64,000 nucleotides of DNA from Pinus tabuliformis. Taxonomy: Eukaryota; Streptophyta; Pinopsida; Pinales; Pinaceae. The DNA is taken from contig CM062819.1 in assembly GCA_031772625.1 (NCBI GenBank), positions 825,261,003 through 825,325,002 on the forward strand. Reading direction: 5' to 3'. Of this stretch, positions 11,450 through 21,760 are shown in pieces. The notes under the pieces were generated by a model. That model was not told the origin of the DNA. It did not search any database and saw only the letters and a program-made list of their open reading frames with translations. Position 1 is the stretch's first letter. The number at the start of each line of letters is the position of its first letter. The translations under genes were made by a program, and so were the position numbers.

Positions 11450-13061
11450 TTGAAGTAATGGGGGGCGCTGGGTTTTCCCTGCAACACCCACCGAGGTTCA
11501 AATCTTGGCTAGTGACATGATGAGCTATAATGCGTTGATAATTATTGTTGTAATGGGTTTACACAGATGAATATTGTTGTATTAGCTTCGAGCCTTGTGA
11601 ACTCTTAAGTGAGTATACTTGTGGGTTGGACTGGTACCGATAACCTCACTCTAGCCCTCAGGTTGAGAGGGAGGTTGATTCCTTTCCTTGCTTAAACTAT
11701 ATATATATGAAATAAAACCTAAAAACCATTATCAAAATCATAACAAGAGTTGAAGTTTGAAAGTGATTCAGTAAGAAAATATACAATAACATTGTGGGCT
11801 CTTGTGTTGAAGTTATTAACTCCTACTTGTCTTATTGTTTAATGAGTGATTCTTCATCATATCATACGATCATGTTTTATTAATGTATAGCCATTGTGAG
11901 GTAGAGACAATCTCTACACAAGTGGTTTGATTCCGAGACTTTATGAGTTTGTTAGATCCAGTTAGACATGAGAGATTCTCTCTAATAAATTAACTCCTAG
12001 ACATGGTGTGTAGTTGAGATATTTTCTCAACTAGTTGTTAGTTTGGTTAAGAAAGCATGCTTATCTTAAGCCAAAGTTTGAAGTAAAGTTATATGTAATA
12101 GTGTTGGTTAAATAAGTTTTTGTGTGTGAAGAAGATATGTCTACTCTCACATTTTCTAATTTCATGATATTAGAGCTAGTATGGACTTAACTCACTCATA
12201 AGAGGGCCCAGGAACATCAGAGAACCTTAAGATTTAATCTTTTGTACATATATAGGATTGACTTAACATAAGAGAGTGAATTATTGGCAAAAGTAGATTA
12301 TTGTAAGTGATTGTTAGAGTTTGTTTAAGCTTGTCGTTAGTGTGTTAATGATGTAGTTGTTTTCATTGTGCAAATAAATCCTTTGTCAAATGGAGATATT
12401 ATTGCATGTATAAGAAGAGACTTGTGGTGAAGAGATGACATTTTGTACATATATAGGATTAGCTTAACATAAGAGAGTGAATTTTTGGTGATTGTAGATT
12501 GTTGTGGGTGATTGTTAGAATTTGTTTTTTATTTCTATTTGCAGAGATCTTATTGTAGAGTGTGTTAAGTGATTCAATTGTTTGCATTATGCAAATAAAA
12601 CCATTTCCAATTGGATATGTTATTGCCTCTATTTGTAGAGATCTTATTGTAGAGTGTGTTAAGTGATTCAATTGTTTGCATTATGCAAATAAAACCATTT
12701 CCAATTGGATATGTTATTGCCTCTATAATAAGAGACTCATGACAAAGGATTTAAACGTTAAAAGAATTCCCATTCTCAAGAGAGTCACTTAGATCTACTC
12801 ATGATAGATTGTTGCATGGAAGAAATGTTGAGTTGTTTGAAGGTAGACAACCAACAACATGCAAGGAAGCACGCTAATTCAAGTAGGAGGAGACACATGT
12901 GAAGCATTATTGACAAACTGCAGAAAGCCACAATGTACATGAATGAAATGTTTGTAATGTTTCTTGGTTCAGAGCTTCCCCAAAAAAATATGCATGGAGG
13001 AAAAATAGAGTGGCCAAATTGATTGTGTGATTTACTGTCATTATTTGATAAGGTGAAATAA
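11450..13061 (+). repeat. Repeat R, copy 1, left part (split by the gypsy array)
   Basis: The stretch aligns by eye with 24826-26160: both contain GGTTCAAATC, TGACATGATGAG, TTCGAGCCTTGTGAACTC, GAGAGATTCTCTCTAA and CAACTAGTTGTTAGTTTGG in the same order. It resumes at 24502 after the 11.4-kb insertion. No frame is open throughout. The beginning (GGTTCAAATCT at 11495-11505) resembles a tRNA-type B box, so R could include a SINE-like head. What kind of element R is, I do not know. Confidence 0.7.
12535..12722 (+). repeat. Perfect 94-bp tandem duplication inside R copy 1
   Basis: Two direct copies (12535-12628 and 12629-12722) differ at a single base near the start (GCAGAG against GTAGAG). R copy 2 has one unit only (about 25725-25820), so the duplication is recent and local. 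Confidence 0.9.
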
Positions 13062-13066
13062 ACATG
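13062..13066 (+). repeat. Left target-site duplication (ACATG) of the gypsy array
   Basis: ACATG precedes the first LTR base and recurs at 24497-24501 directly after the last LTR. Removing the array and one copy gives GAAATAAACATGCATGTGAG, which matches the uninterrupted R copy 2 at 26160-26180. Confidence 0.95.
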
Positions 13067-13549
13067 TGATCCGGATTTAAACAGGAACGCAACAAATTAC
13101 AGAGATAACCATATACACAAAGATGCAGCAGAAATAATACTTCATTTCATTAATGGAAAATACTGAAATATGCTTACAACCAGAAATGGAAATAAACCAG
13201 CTAGGGCGATGGTAGCTTATCTCTGAGAAGAGATGTGATGGCTACATGCCTCTGAACTGTTCTAAAACTGTGTTACAATGAGGCTCGAAGGCCTATTTAT
13301 TGTTGAGAAACAATGGAAAACCCTTCACATCGCAAAACCTAACCTTAGAAGATGAAACGCCAAATTTTGGGCCCCGTTTGGGTAAATTGGTACATCAATT
13401 TCCTGGGGTCGTAACTTTGGCATACGATCTCCAAAAACTGCTAAAAATAGTAAACTGTGCTACAATTCAGGAAATTGAAAAGACTGAAAGAGATAGTTGT
13501 GGGGGTCCAAATGGGATAGGTGGGTGGCCACCAACATCCACCTGGATCA
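13067..13549 (-). repeat. LTR1 of the array (outer 3' LTR), 147-bp internal deletion
   Basis: Starts TGATCCGG and ends TGGATCA on the plus strand. It lacks 147 bp present in the other four LTRs, with the junction at about 13432 after CATACGATCTC. The deleted part includes the hairpin palindrome. Private changes (for example GCAGCAGAAAT for GCAGCGGAAAT) show that it has drifted from the other copies. Confidence 0.95.
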
Positions 13550-13563
13550 TTCCTCCCCCCTTA
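13550..13563 (-). other. Polypurine tract of unit 1 (same in units 2-4)
   Basis: The minus strand reads CTAAGGGGGGAGGAA directly upstream of the 3' LTR start TGATCC. The same tract lies at 16271-16284, 19019-19032 and 21750-21763. It would prime plus-strand DNA synthesis. Confidence 0.85.
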
Positions 13564-15599
13564 GGAAGCAATGGTCCCCATTGCGTTGAGTTCCTCCCTT
13601 AGATGAGGAAGCTTCTGCTGAGTTGGGTCTCTGGTGAGCTGTTCTGCAATCTCTGATGTGTCCAGAAATGGTGGAAAGCATGGTCGACAATGGTCCACAT
13701 TGAACACTCGGTGCAAGCGAAGGAATGGAGGAAAGCTATGCTTCAAAGCATTGTTGCCCGTAGCCTTGGTACTGGTGTAAGGACCATGTCGGAGTGGTCT
13801 GAGTTTCTGATGGGTTCTGGTAAGGCGTTCTCTCTGCATATGCAACCAGACTTTGTCGCCCACTTGAAGCTTGTGTGGTACCCCTGTGCATGAGAAGTTG
13901 TTCCTGTGTTCTATCATGACCGTATTCCTTTGCTGCGTAGAGGAACCCTTTGCAGGGGTCATGGATGTAGCAACAATCTTCCCCTTACTTTGGGAGTGAA
14001 CCATACAGATGAATTTCCTGGTCTGTGATATGAGCTTGCTGCCTTTCTTGGTAGTGATCAAAGATGTGGCAGTAGGTGGGGCTACCTCTGGTATCCTGTA
14101 TAATGAATTATTCAAAGAAATAATGACAGCACGAGGCCTAGACTCATACACAGCATGTCGCCTCCATAGGTATGGCTGGCCTAATAGTACATCACAAACA
14201 TCCAGAGGTGTAACATCACACAATACCTCGTCTGTGAAGGGTTTGATGCTGTAGGGAAGGCGGCACTGCTGGCGAACTTTCAGATCTCGTCCTTCGTGAA
14301 GCCACCCGATACTGTACGGCTGCGGATGCGGTGTAGTCGGTAGGCCCAACCGCTTCATGACCTCTGCTGAAACCAGGTTCTTTTGGCTACCACTGTCGAC
14401 AATGAATCGCAGCGGTGAACCCCTCACCCACATATGTGAGTGGAAACGACGCTCCCCCTCCTCTGGATCTTCGGGCTCATTTTTCTTGATCTTGGTGGTG
14501 GCAACAGTGGCACTGGGATCCGCATCAATGATCTGCTTCCCATTACCATTCCCCTTGTCGAGTTCTGGCTCAGGGTCGGAACATGCATCTGATTCGGAAG
14601 CCTTCAACTCGGCCACCAACGACTGCTTGGTCCGACACTCACTTGTGTTATGAGTGGGACTCTTGTGAAACTCACACCACTTTCCTGTGTCCTTCTTCGG
14701 ATTCGTGGTGTTGTTCTTTTCTTGCGGCTTCGACGGGTTGTCTTGGGTCACCCCGCCTTGGCTTTGTCCTTTGGGCTTCGGATTTGCAGATCCAAAGTCT
14801 CGCTTCTTCTGTTTGAACTTTTGTTTGATTTTGACAGCGTATCGGTATGCTGTGCCGAGTGAGGAGATGTTCAAGAACCCCATCTCTTCCTGGATGTATC
14901 TGTGTAGGCAGCCACGGTATTTTAGTACTAGATGCAGCTCAGAATCTTTGATACCCAACTGTGTGCGAAGGGTATGAAAAATGTTTGTGAACTCTGGCAC
15001 ATCTTGGTCCCGTCCCTGCCGCAGTGTGGTCCATTTGATGTATTTGTCCTCATAGCTTCCGACATGGTAGTACTGCTCTTTGATGGCATCTCAGAAGTCA
15101 TTCCAAGTGGGTGCGGCTGAAAATAGTGAGCCTGTACTTTCATCCTTTTGCTCGCAGTAGGTTTCCCACCAGTCCTTGATGTGGGGTGCTGCTTTGAGAA
15201 GAGCGAAAACAATCTTTTCCCGACTTGAAAATTCATGAACAGAAAAATACCCATCTAGCAGATTTAACCATTTATCTACGGCATCTGCGTCTATTTGACC
15301 CTCGAAGATGGGGATTTCAAAATTAACTTGTACCTTAAACGGTGTGGCGTTTCCAGAGTAGCTGTTGGAAGCTGATGCGTCGCCTCTTGGTAGCCGCTGA
15401 AGGATCTGCGCAAAGCTATCCATCATCGCGTTCCTTTGCCGCTCGAGCGCTTCTTCGAGCAAGATTTTGATAGGATCTCCTGCCCCTCGTCTTTCTTCTC
15501 ATCCGCCATGGGAGGCCGTCGAGATTTGTGAGGCTGGTCTTGCAAAGGTTTGACCAGTTCAAGCCCTAACTCCTTATATCCCGACCTCGTTGGGGACAT
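13561..15599 (-). pseudogene. Array unit 1: Gag, protease and integrase C-terminal module
   Basis: The start codon is at 15599 (MSPTRSGYKE...). Gag helices include VNFEIPIFEGQIDADAVD, KWLNLLDGYF and WETYCEQKD. A C-x2-H-x4-H-x4-C knuckle variant (CEFHKSPTHNTSEC) follows, then the retropepsin motif FIVDSGSQKNLVS and later LCDVTPLDVCDVLLGQPYL. Without any polymerase, the frame passes into VGDKVWLHMQRERLTRTH, the RHGPYTSTK (GPY) motif and VFNVDHCRPCFPPFLDTS, the GPY/F end of gypsy integrase. A missing C in the 15463-15480 region shifts the N-terminus, and TGA 15091-15093 cuts Gag. From 15000 to 13561 the frame is open for 479 codons, the best preserved of the four units. Here the codon at the 14155 region that is a stop in the other units is still CGA. 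Confidence 0.9.
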
Positions 15600-15627
15600 G
15601 CAAAGAAAAACAGAGAAAAATCAGACC

Positions 15628-15639
15628 GCTCTGATACCA
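15628..15639 (-). other. Primer-binding site, tRNA-iMet type (unit 1; also in units 2-4)
   Basis: The minus strand reads TGGTATCAGAGC one base after the LTR end, the standard plant site complementary to initiator tRNA-Met. The equivalents are 18376-18387, 21107-21118 (one base changed, TGGTATTAGAGC) and 23854-23865. Confidence 0.93.
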
Positions 15640-15640
15640 C

Positions 15641-16270
15641 TGATCCGGATTTAAACAGGAACGCAACAAATTACAGAGATAACCATATACACAAAGATGC
15701 AGCGGAAATAATACTTCATTTCATTAATGGAAAATACTGAAATATGCTTACAACCAGAAATGGAAATAAACCAGCTAGGGCGATGGTAGCTTATCTCTGA
15801 GAAGAGATGTGATGGCTACATGCCTCTGAACTGTTCTAAAACTGTGTTACAATGAGGCTCGAAGGCCTATTTATTGTTGAGAAACAATGGAAAACCCTTC
15901 ACATCGCAAAACCTAACCCTAGAAGATGAAACGCCAAATTGTGGGCCCCGTTTGGGTAAATTGGTACATCAATTTCCCGGGGTCGTAACTTTGGCATACG
16001 ATCTTCGTTTGACGCGTATGATAGCTCGTTAGAAAGATCTATCCGAGTACTACCACTTTGGGAGGCAACATCGGTCCATGGACCCATGTTGCCCCAAAAT
16101 CCCAAAAAAACGTCGTTTACGGCCTCAAAACGGCTCCGGAAGTTCAGGACCCGAAAAACTGCTAAAAATAGTAAACTGTGCTACAATTTAGGAAATTGAA
16201 AAGACTGAAAGAGATAGTTGTGGGGGTCCAAATGGGATAGGTGGGTGACCACCAACATCCACCTGGATCA
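15641..16270 (-). repeat. LTR2 of the array, 630 bp
   Basis: TG...CA ends. It serves as 5' LTR of unit 1 and 3' LTR of unit 2. On the minus strand a CAATAAATAGGCC stretch (plus 15864-15876) is the best TATA-like candidate. A near-perfect palindrome lies at about 16064-16093. A 68-codon frame (15899-16105, minus) is open here but is interrupted in LTR3, so I do not call it a gene. Confidence 0.95.
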
Positions 16271-16288
16271 TTCCTCCCCCCTTAGGAA

Positions 16289-18347
16289 GCAATGGTCCCC
16301 ATTGCGTTGAGTTCCTCCCTTAGATGAGGAAGCTTCTGCTAAGTTGGGTCTCTGGTGAGCTGTTCTGCAATCTCTGATGTGTCCAGAAATGGTGGAAAGC
16401 ATGGTCGACAATGGTCCACATTGAACACTCGGTGCAAGCGAAGGAATGGAGGAATGCTATGCTTCAAAGCATTGTTGCCCATAGCCTTGGTACTGATGTA
16501 AGGACCATGTCGGAGTGGTCTGAGTTTCTGATGGGTTCTGGTAAGGCGTTCTCTTTGCATATGCAACCAGACTTTGTCGCCCACTTGAAGCTTGTGTGGT
16601 ACCCCTGTGCATGAGAAGTTGTTCCTGTGTTCTGTCATGACCGTATTCCTTTGCTGCTTTTGCTGCGTAGAGGAACCCTTTGCAGGGGTCATGGATGTAG
16701 CAACAATCTTCCCCTTACTTTGGGAGTGAACCATACAGATGAATTTCCTGGTCTGTGATATGAGCTTGCTGCCTTTCTTGGTAGTGATCAAAGATGTGGC
16801 GGTAGGTGGGGCTACCTTCGGTATCCTGTATAATGAATTATTCAAAGAAATAATGACAGCACGAGGCCTGGACTCATACACAGCATGTCACCTCCATAGG
16901 TATGGCTGGCCTAATAGTACATCACAAACATCCAGAGGTGTAACATCACACAATACCTCGTCTGTGAAGGGTTTGATGCTGTAGGGAAGGCGACACTGCT
17001 GGCGAACTTTCAGATCTCGTCCTTCGTGAAGCCACTCGATACTGTACGGCTGCGGATGCGGTGTAGTCGGTAGGCCCAACCGCTTCACGACCTCTGCTGA
17101 AACTAGGTTCTTTTGGCTACCACTGTCGACAATGAATCGCAGCGGTGAACCCTTCACCCACATCTGTGAGTGGAAAAGACGCTCCCCCTTCTCTGGATCT
17201 TCGGGCTCATTTTTCTTGATCTTGGTGGTGGCAACAGTGGCACTGGGATCCGCATCAATGATCTGCTTCCCATTACCATTCCCCTTGTCGAGTTCTGGCT
17301 TAGGGTCGGAACATGCATCTGATTCGGAAGCCTTCAACTTGGCCACCAGCGACTGCTTGGTCCGATACTCACTTGTGTTATGAGTGGGACTCTTGTGAAA
17401 CTCACACCACTTTCCTGTGTCCTTCTTCGGATTCGTGGTGTTGTTCTTTTCTTGCGGCTTCGACGGGTTGTCTTGGGTCACCCCGCCTTGGCTTTGTCCT
17501 TTGGGCTTCGGATTTGCAGATCCAAAGTCTCGCTTCTTCTGTTTGAACTTTTGTTCGATTTTGACAGCGTATCGGTATGCTGTGCCGAGTGAGGAGATGT
17601 TCAAGAACCCCATCTCTTCCTGGATGTATCTGTGTAGGCAGCCACGGTATTTGAGTACTAGATGCAGCTCAGAATCTTTGATACCCAACTGTGTGCGAAG
17701 GGTATGAAAAATGTTTGTGAACTCTGGCACATCTTGGTCTCGTCCCTGCCGCAGTGTGGTCCATTTGATGTATTTGTCCTCATAGCTTCCGACAGGGTAG
17801 TACTGCTCTTTGATGGCACTGCTCTTTGATGGCATCTCAGAAGTCATTCCAAGTGGGTGCGGCTGAAAATAGTGAGCCTGTACTTTCATCCTTTTGCTCG
17901 CAGTAGGTTTCCCACCAGTCCTTGATGTGGGGTGCTGCTTTGAGAAGAGCGAAAACAATCTTTTTCCCGACTTGAAAATTCATGAACAGAAAAATACCCA
18001 TCTAGCAGATTTAACCATTTATCTACGACATCTGCGTCTATTTGACCCTCGAAGATGGGGATTTCAAAATTAACTTGTACCTTAAACGGTGTGGCGTTTC
18101 CAGAGTAGCTGTTGGAAGCTGATGCGTCGCCTCTTGGTAGCCGCTGAAGGATCTGCGCAAAGCTATCCATCATCGTGTTCCTTTGCCGCTCGAGCGCTTC
18201 TTCGAGCAAGATTTTGATAGGATCTCCTGCCCCCTCGTCTTTCTTCTCATCCGCCATGGGAGGCCGTCGAGATTTGCGAGGCTGGTCTTGCAAAGGTTTG
18301 ACCAGTTCAAGCCCTAACTCCTTATATCCCGACCTCGTTGGGGACAT
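16289..18347 (-). pseudogene. Array unit 2: Gag, protease and integrase C-terminal module
   Basis: Same architecture as unit 1, ATG at 18347. Breaks: an extra T in the run at about 17962 (frameshift), TGA 17837-17839, a 16-bp tandem duplication at 17805-17836 (ACTGCTCTTTGATGGC twice), TGA 16882-16884 just after QPYLWR, and TAG 16339-16341 near the C-terminus. The duplication links an upstream alternative frame to the Gag frame, so a 356-codon frame (17958-16888) by-passes the Gag stop. The protease motif VDSGSQKN and the GPY/F block are both visible. Confidence 0.88.
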
Positions 18348-18388
18348 GCAAAGAAAAACAGAGAAAAATCAGACCGCTCTGATACCAC

Positions 18389-19018
18389 TGATCCGGATTT
18401 AAACAGGAACGCAACAAATTACAGAGATAACCATATACACAAAGATGCAGCGGAAATAATACTTCATTTCATTAATGGAAAATACTGAAATATGCTTACA
18501 ACCAGAAATGGAAATAAACCAGCTAGGGCGATGGTAGCTTATCTCTGAGAAGAGATGTGATGGCTACATGCCTCTGAACTGTTCTAAAACTGTGTTACAA
18601 TGAGGCTCGAAGGCCTATTTATTGTTGAGAAACAATGGAAAACCCTTCACATCGCAAAACCTAACCCTAGAAGATGAAACGCCAAATTGTGGGCCCCGTT
18701 TGGGTAAATTGGTACATCAATTTCCCGGGGTCGTAACTTTGGCATACGATCTCCGTTTGAAGCGTATGATAGCTCGTTAGAAAGATCTATCCGAGTACTA
18801 CCACTTTAGGAGGCAACATCGGTCCATGGACCCATGTTGCCCCAAAATCCCAAAAAAACGTCGTTTAGGGCCTCAAAACGGCTCCGGAAGTTCAGGACCC
18901 GAAAAACTGCTAAAAATAGTAAACTGTGCTACAATTTAGGAAATTGAAAAGACTGAAAGAGATAGTTGTGGGGGTCCAAATGGGATAGGTGGGTGGCCAC
19001 CAACATCCACCTGGATCA
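18389..19018 (-). repeat. LTR3 of the array, 630 bp
   Basis: TG...CA ends, shared by units 2 and 3. It differs from LTR2 and LTR4 by a few base changes only, for example CACTTTAGGAGG for CACTTTGGGAGG and GAAGCGTATG for GACGCGTATG. Confidence 0.95.
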
Positions 19019-19029
19019 TTCCTCCCCCC

Positions 19030-21078
19030 TTAGGAAGCAATGGTCCCCATTGCGTTGAGTTCTTCCCTTATATGAGGAAGCTTCTGCTGAGTTGGGTCTC
19101 TGGTGAGCTGTTCTGCAATCTCTGATGTGTCCAGAAATGGTGGAAAGCATGGTCGACAATGGTCCACATTGAACACTCGGTGCAAGCGAAGGAATGGAGG
19201 AATGCTATGCTTCAAAGCATTGTTGCCCGTAGCCTTGGTACTGGTGTAAGGACCATGTCGGAGTGGTTTGAGTTTCTGATGGGTTCTGGTAAGGCGTTCT
19301 CTCTGCATATGCAACCAGACTTTGTCGCCCACTTGAAGCTTGTGTGGTACCCCTGTGCATGAGAAGTTGTTCCTGTGTTCTGTCATGACCGTATTCCTTT
19401 GCTGCTTTTGCTGCGTAGAGGAACCCTTTGCAGGGGTCATGGATGTAGCAACAATCTTCCCCTTACTTTGGGAGTGAACCATACAGATGAATTTCCTGGT
19501 CTGTGATATGAGCTTGCTGCCTTTCTTGGTAGTGATCAAAGATGTGGCGGTAGGTGGGGCTACCTCCGGTATCCTGTATAATGAATTATTCAAAGAAATA
19601 ATGACAGCACGAGGCCTGGACTCATACACAGCATGTCACCTCCATAGGTATGGCTGGCCTAATAGTACATCACAAACATCCAGAGGTGTAACATCACACA
19701 ATACCTCGTCTGTGAAGGGTTTGATGCTGTAGGGAAGGCGACACTGCTGGCGAACTTTCATATCTCGTCCTTCGTGAAGCCACCCGATACTGTACGGCTG
19801 CGGATGCGGTGTAGTCGGTAGGCCCAACCGCTTCACGACCTCTGCTGAAACCAGGTTCTTTTGGCTACCACTGTCGACAATGAATCGCAACGGTGAACCC
19901 TTCACCCACATCTGTGAGTGGAAAAGACGCTCCCCCTTCTCTGGATCTTCGGGCTCGTTTTTCTTGATCTTGGTGGTGGCAACAGTGGCACTGGGATCCG
20001 CATCAATGATCTGCTTCCCATTACCATTCCCCTTGTCGAGTTCTGGCTCAGGGTCGGAACATGCATCTGATTCGGAAGCCTTCAACTCGGCCAACAGCGA
20101 CTGCTTGGTCCGACACTCACTTGTGTTATGAGTGGGACTCTTGTGAAACTCACACCACTTTCCTGTGTCCTTCTTCGGATTCGTGGTGTTGTTCTTTTCT
20201 TGCGGCTTCGACGGGTTGTCTTGGGTCACCCCGCCTTGGCTTTGTCCTTTGGGCTTCAGATTTGCAGATCCAAAGTCTCGCTTCTTCTGTTTGAACTTTT
20301 GTTCGATTTTGACAGCGTATCGGTATGCTGTGCCGAGTGAGGAGATGTTCAAGAACCCCATCTCTTCCTGGATGTATCTGTGTAGGCAGCCACGGTATTT
20401 GAGTACTAGATGCAGCTCAGAATCTTTGATACCCAACTGTGTGCGAAGGGTATGAAAAATGTTTGTGAACTCTGGCACATCTTGGTCTCGTCCCTGCCGC
20501 AGTGTGGTTCATTTGATGTATTTGTCCTCATAGCTTCCGACAGGGTAGTACTGCTCTTTGATGGCATCTCAGAAGTCATTCCAAGTGGGTGCGGCTGAAA
20601 ATAGTGAGCCTGTACTTTCATCCTTTTGCTCGCAGTAGGTTTCCCACCAGTCCTTGAAGTGGGGTGCTGCTTTGAGAAGAGCGAAAACAATATTTTCCCG
20701 GCTTGAAAATTCATGAACAGAAAAATACCCATCTAGCAGATTTAACCATTTATCTACGGCATCTGCGTCTATTTGACCCTCGAAGATGGGGATTTCAAAA
20801 TTAACTTGTACCTTAAACGATGTGGCGTTTCCAGAGTAGCTGTTGGAAGCTGATGCGTCGCCTCTTGGTAGCCGCTGAAGGATCTGCGCAAAGCTATCCA
20901 TCATCGCGTTCCTTTGCCGCTCGAGCGCTTCTTCGAGCAAGATTTTGATAGGATCTCCTGCCCCCTCGTCTTTCTTCTCATCCGCCATGGGAGGCCGTCG
21001 AGATTTGCGAGGCTGGTCTTGCAAAGGTTTGACCAGTTCAAGCCCTAACTCCTTATATCCCGACCTCGTTGGGGACAT
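19030..21078 (-). pseudogene. Array unit 3: Gag, protease and integrase C-terminal module
   Basis: ATG at 21078. The first 169 codons are open to the shared TGA (20569-20571), the cleanest Gag N-terminus of the four units. A further stop lies near 20514 (TGA where a Trp codon is found in the sister units). 20478-19636 is open through knuckle and protease (FIVDSGSQKNLVS), then TGA 19630-19632, then 19629-19030 is open through the GPY/F module to the natural TAA-type end. No 16-bp duplication. Confidence 0.9.
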
Positions 21079-21119
21079 GCAAAGAAAAACAGAGAAAAAT
21101 CAGACCGCTCTAATACCAC

Positions 21120-21749
21120 TGATCCGGATTTAAACAGGAACGCAACAAATTACAGAGATAACCATATACACAAAGATGCAGCGGAAATAATACTTCATTT
21201 CATTAATGGAAAATACTGAAATATGCTTACAACCAGAAATGGAAATAAACCAGCTAGGGCGATGGTAGCTTATCTCTGAGAAGAGATGTGATGGATACAT
21301 GCCTCTGAACTGTTCTAAAACTGTGTTACAATGAGGCTCGAAGGCCTATTTATTGTTGAGAAACAATGGAAAACCCTTCACATCGCAAAACCTAACCCTA
21401 GAAGATGAAACGCCAAATTGTGGGCCCCGTTTGGGTAAATTGGTACATCAATTTCCCGGGGTCGTAACTTTGGCATACGATCTCCGTTTGACGCGTATGA
21501 TAGCTCGTTAGAAAGATCTATCCGAGTACTACCACTTTGGGAGGCAACATCGGTCCATGGACCCATGTTGCCCCAAAATCCCAAAAAAACGTCGTTTAGG
21601 GCCTCAAAACGGCTCCGGAAGTTCAGGACCCGAAAAACTGCTAAAAATAGTAAACTGTGCTACAATTTAGGAAATTGAAAAGACTGAAAGAGATAGTTGT
21701 GGGGGTCCAAATGGGATAGGTGGGTGGCCACCAACATCCACCTGGATCA
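21120..21749 (-). repeat. LTR4 of the array, 630 bp
   Basis: TG...CA ends, shared by units 3 and 4. Close to LTR2 and LTR3. The primer site beside it (21107-21118) carries the one changed base mentioned above. Confidence 0.95.
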
Positions 21750-21760
21750 TTCCTCCCCCC

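Noticed and set aside
13690..14977. Plus-strand frames of 67-98 codons repeated in all four array bodies
   Set aside because: They recur only because the bodies are repeated. They are antisense to Gag, protease and GPY/F and show no domain.
15899..16105. 68-codon minus frame inside LTR2 (also in LTR4 and LTR5)
   Set aside because: It spans the palindrome, is broken in LTR3 and is missing in LTR1. No start context or domain. Chance open frame in a repeated LTR.
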